Shown here: in pieces, positions 5,544 through 5,836 of the stretch
Layout of the letters: every line of letters starts with the position of its first letter
Numbering within the stretch: the stretch's first letter is position 1
NCBI GenBank assembly: GCA_002352285.1
Contig: DEIC01000019.1
Coordinates: 131-5,966 of the forward strand
Length of the DNA: 5,836 nucleotides
Direction of reading: 5' to 3'
From: Alphaproteobacteria bacterium UBA2784
GTDB lineage: Bacteria > Pseudomonadota > Alphaproteobacteria > Micropepsales > Micropepsaceae
Notes under the pieces: model-generated
The model's database searches: none
What the model saw: the letters and a program-made list of their open reading frames with translations, nothing else
Told to the model about the DNA's origin: nothing
Translations under genes and position numbers: made by a program

Positions 5544-5836
5544 ATGAGCCGTCTTTCCGCTTTTGTCTTTTCGGTTCTTGTTTCCGCCATCGCCATCCTT
5601 TCATTCGCAGCTCCGCCCACGCCGGCGCATGCACAAGCAGACCCGCGCGCGATAGGCACCGTGACACCGGCAACGGATGCCGATCTTGCCGACATCGTGC
5701 GGGCTGCGGAAATGCTCGCGCTTTCCAACAGCGCCTGCGACACGGCGCGCGCAGAAGAACAATGCGTGCTGGTCGATTGCGGACCGCGTGCGGATGCTGC
5801 GCGGCGGATCGATGAAGCCCTTGCCCTGCTGCAAGG
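5544..5836 (+). CDS. Secreted protein of unknown function, 3'-truncated
   Basis: The frame opens at ATG 5544 and runs off the window after 97 complete codons. GGGGGAG (5531-5537) lies six nt upstream and supports this start. The N-terminus is a textbook Sec signal peptide: MSR, a hydrophobic stretch LSAFVFSVLVSAIAILSF, then a region ending AHA before QADPRA, with likely cleavage after residue 30. The mature part seen so far is alanine-rich, acidic and probably helical (DADLADIVRAAEMLALSNSA, RRIDEALALL). It has three cysteines in a short span (SACDTARAEEQC and VDCG), which could form a disulfide in the periplasm. No family was recognised. It is divergent from thrS with 176 nt between the starts; nothing links it functionally to thrS. 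Confidence 0.8.
   Translation, partial: MSRLSAFVFSVLVSAIAILSFAAPPTPAHAQADPRAIGTVTPATDADLADIVRAAEMLALSNSACDTARAEEQCVLVDCGPRADAARRIDEALALLQ

Noticed and set aside
5138..5815. A 225-residue plus-strand frame across the thrS start and the divergent region
   Set aside because: Its first part is antisense to the ThrRS TGS domain, and its end overlaps the secreted protein, which has a better start and signal peptide in another frame.

Overview
The window looks like a GC-rich alphaproteobacterial chromosome segment. The evidence is a sphingomonad/caulobacter-style TonB-dependent receptor, alphaproteobacterial-looking IF-3 and ThrRS proteins, and high GC. The family cannot be fixed from sequence alone; Caulobacterales/Maricaulales-like or sphingomonad-like groups are plausible.

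Layout, left to right. (1) Positions 1-2129, + strand: the 3' part of a TonB-dependent outer-membrane receptor, running from the end of the plug through the whole beta-barrel; its signal peptide and TonB box lie off the window. (2) Positions 2130-2589: a gene-free gap between convergent genes. It is filled by a mosaic of related palindromic repeats, four clear copies in two inward-facing pairs plus one remnant. Flanks are conserved while hairpin stems differ in sequence yet stay base-paired. (3) Positions 2590-3141, - strand: infC (translation initiation factor IF-3), which appears to start at the rare codon ATT. (4) Positions 3142-3426: a spacer with strong hairpins, a possible infC promoter, a potential G-quadruplex in the infC leader and the infC ribosome binding site. 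(5) Positions 3427-5367, - strand: thrS (threonyl-tRNA synthetase), complete, with a GTG start. (6) Positions 5368-5543: a divergent intergenic region. (7) Positions 5544 to the end, + strand: the N-terminal part of an unrecognised secreted protein with a clear signal peptide.

thrS and infC are in the classical order thrS-infC. They are separated by 285 nt of structured DNA, and the usual rpmI-rplT partners do not follow infC here. Both are core translation genes. The receptor and the secreted protein are cell-envelope functions with no evident link to them. No CRISPR, transposase, tRNA, rRNA or defence gene was seen. The two points most worth following up are the covarying palindromic repeat cluster at 2155-2568 and the AUU-initiated infC with its structured leader.
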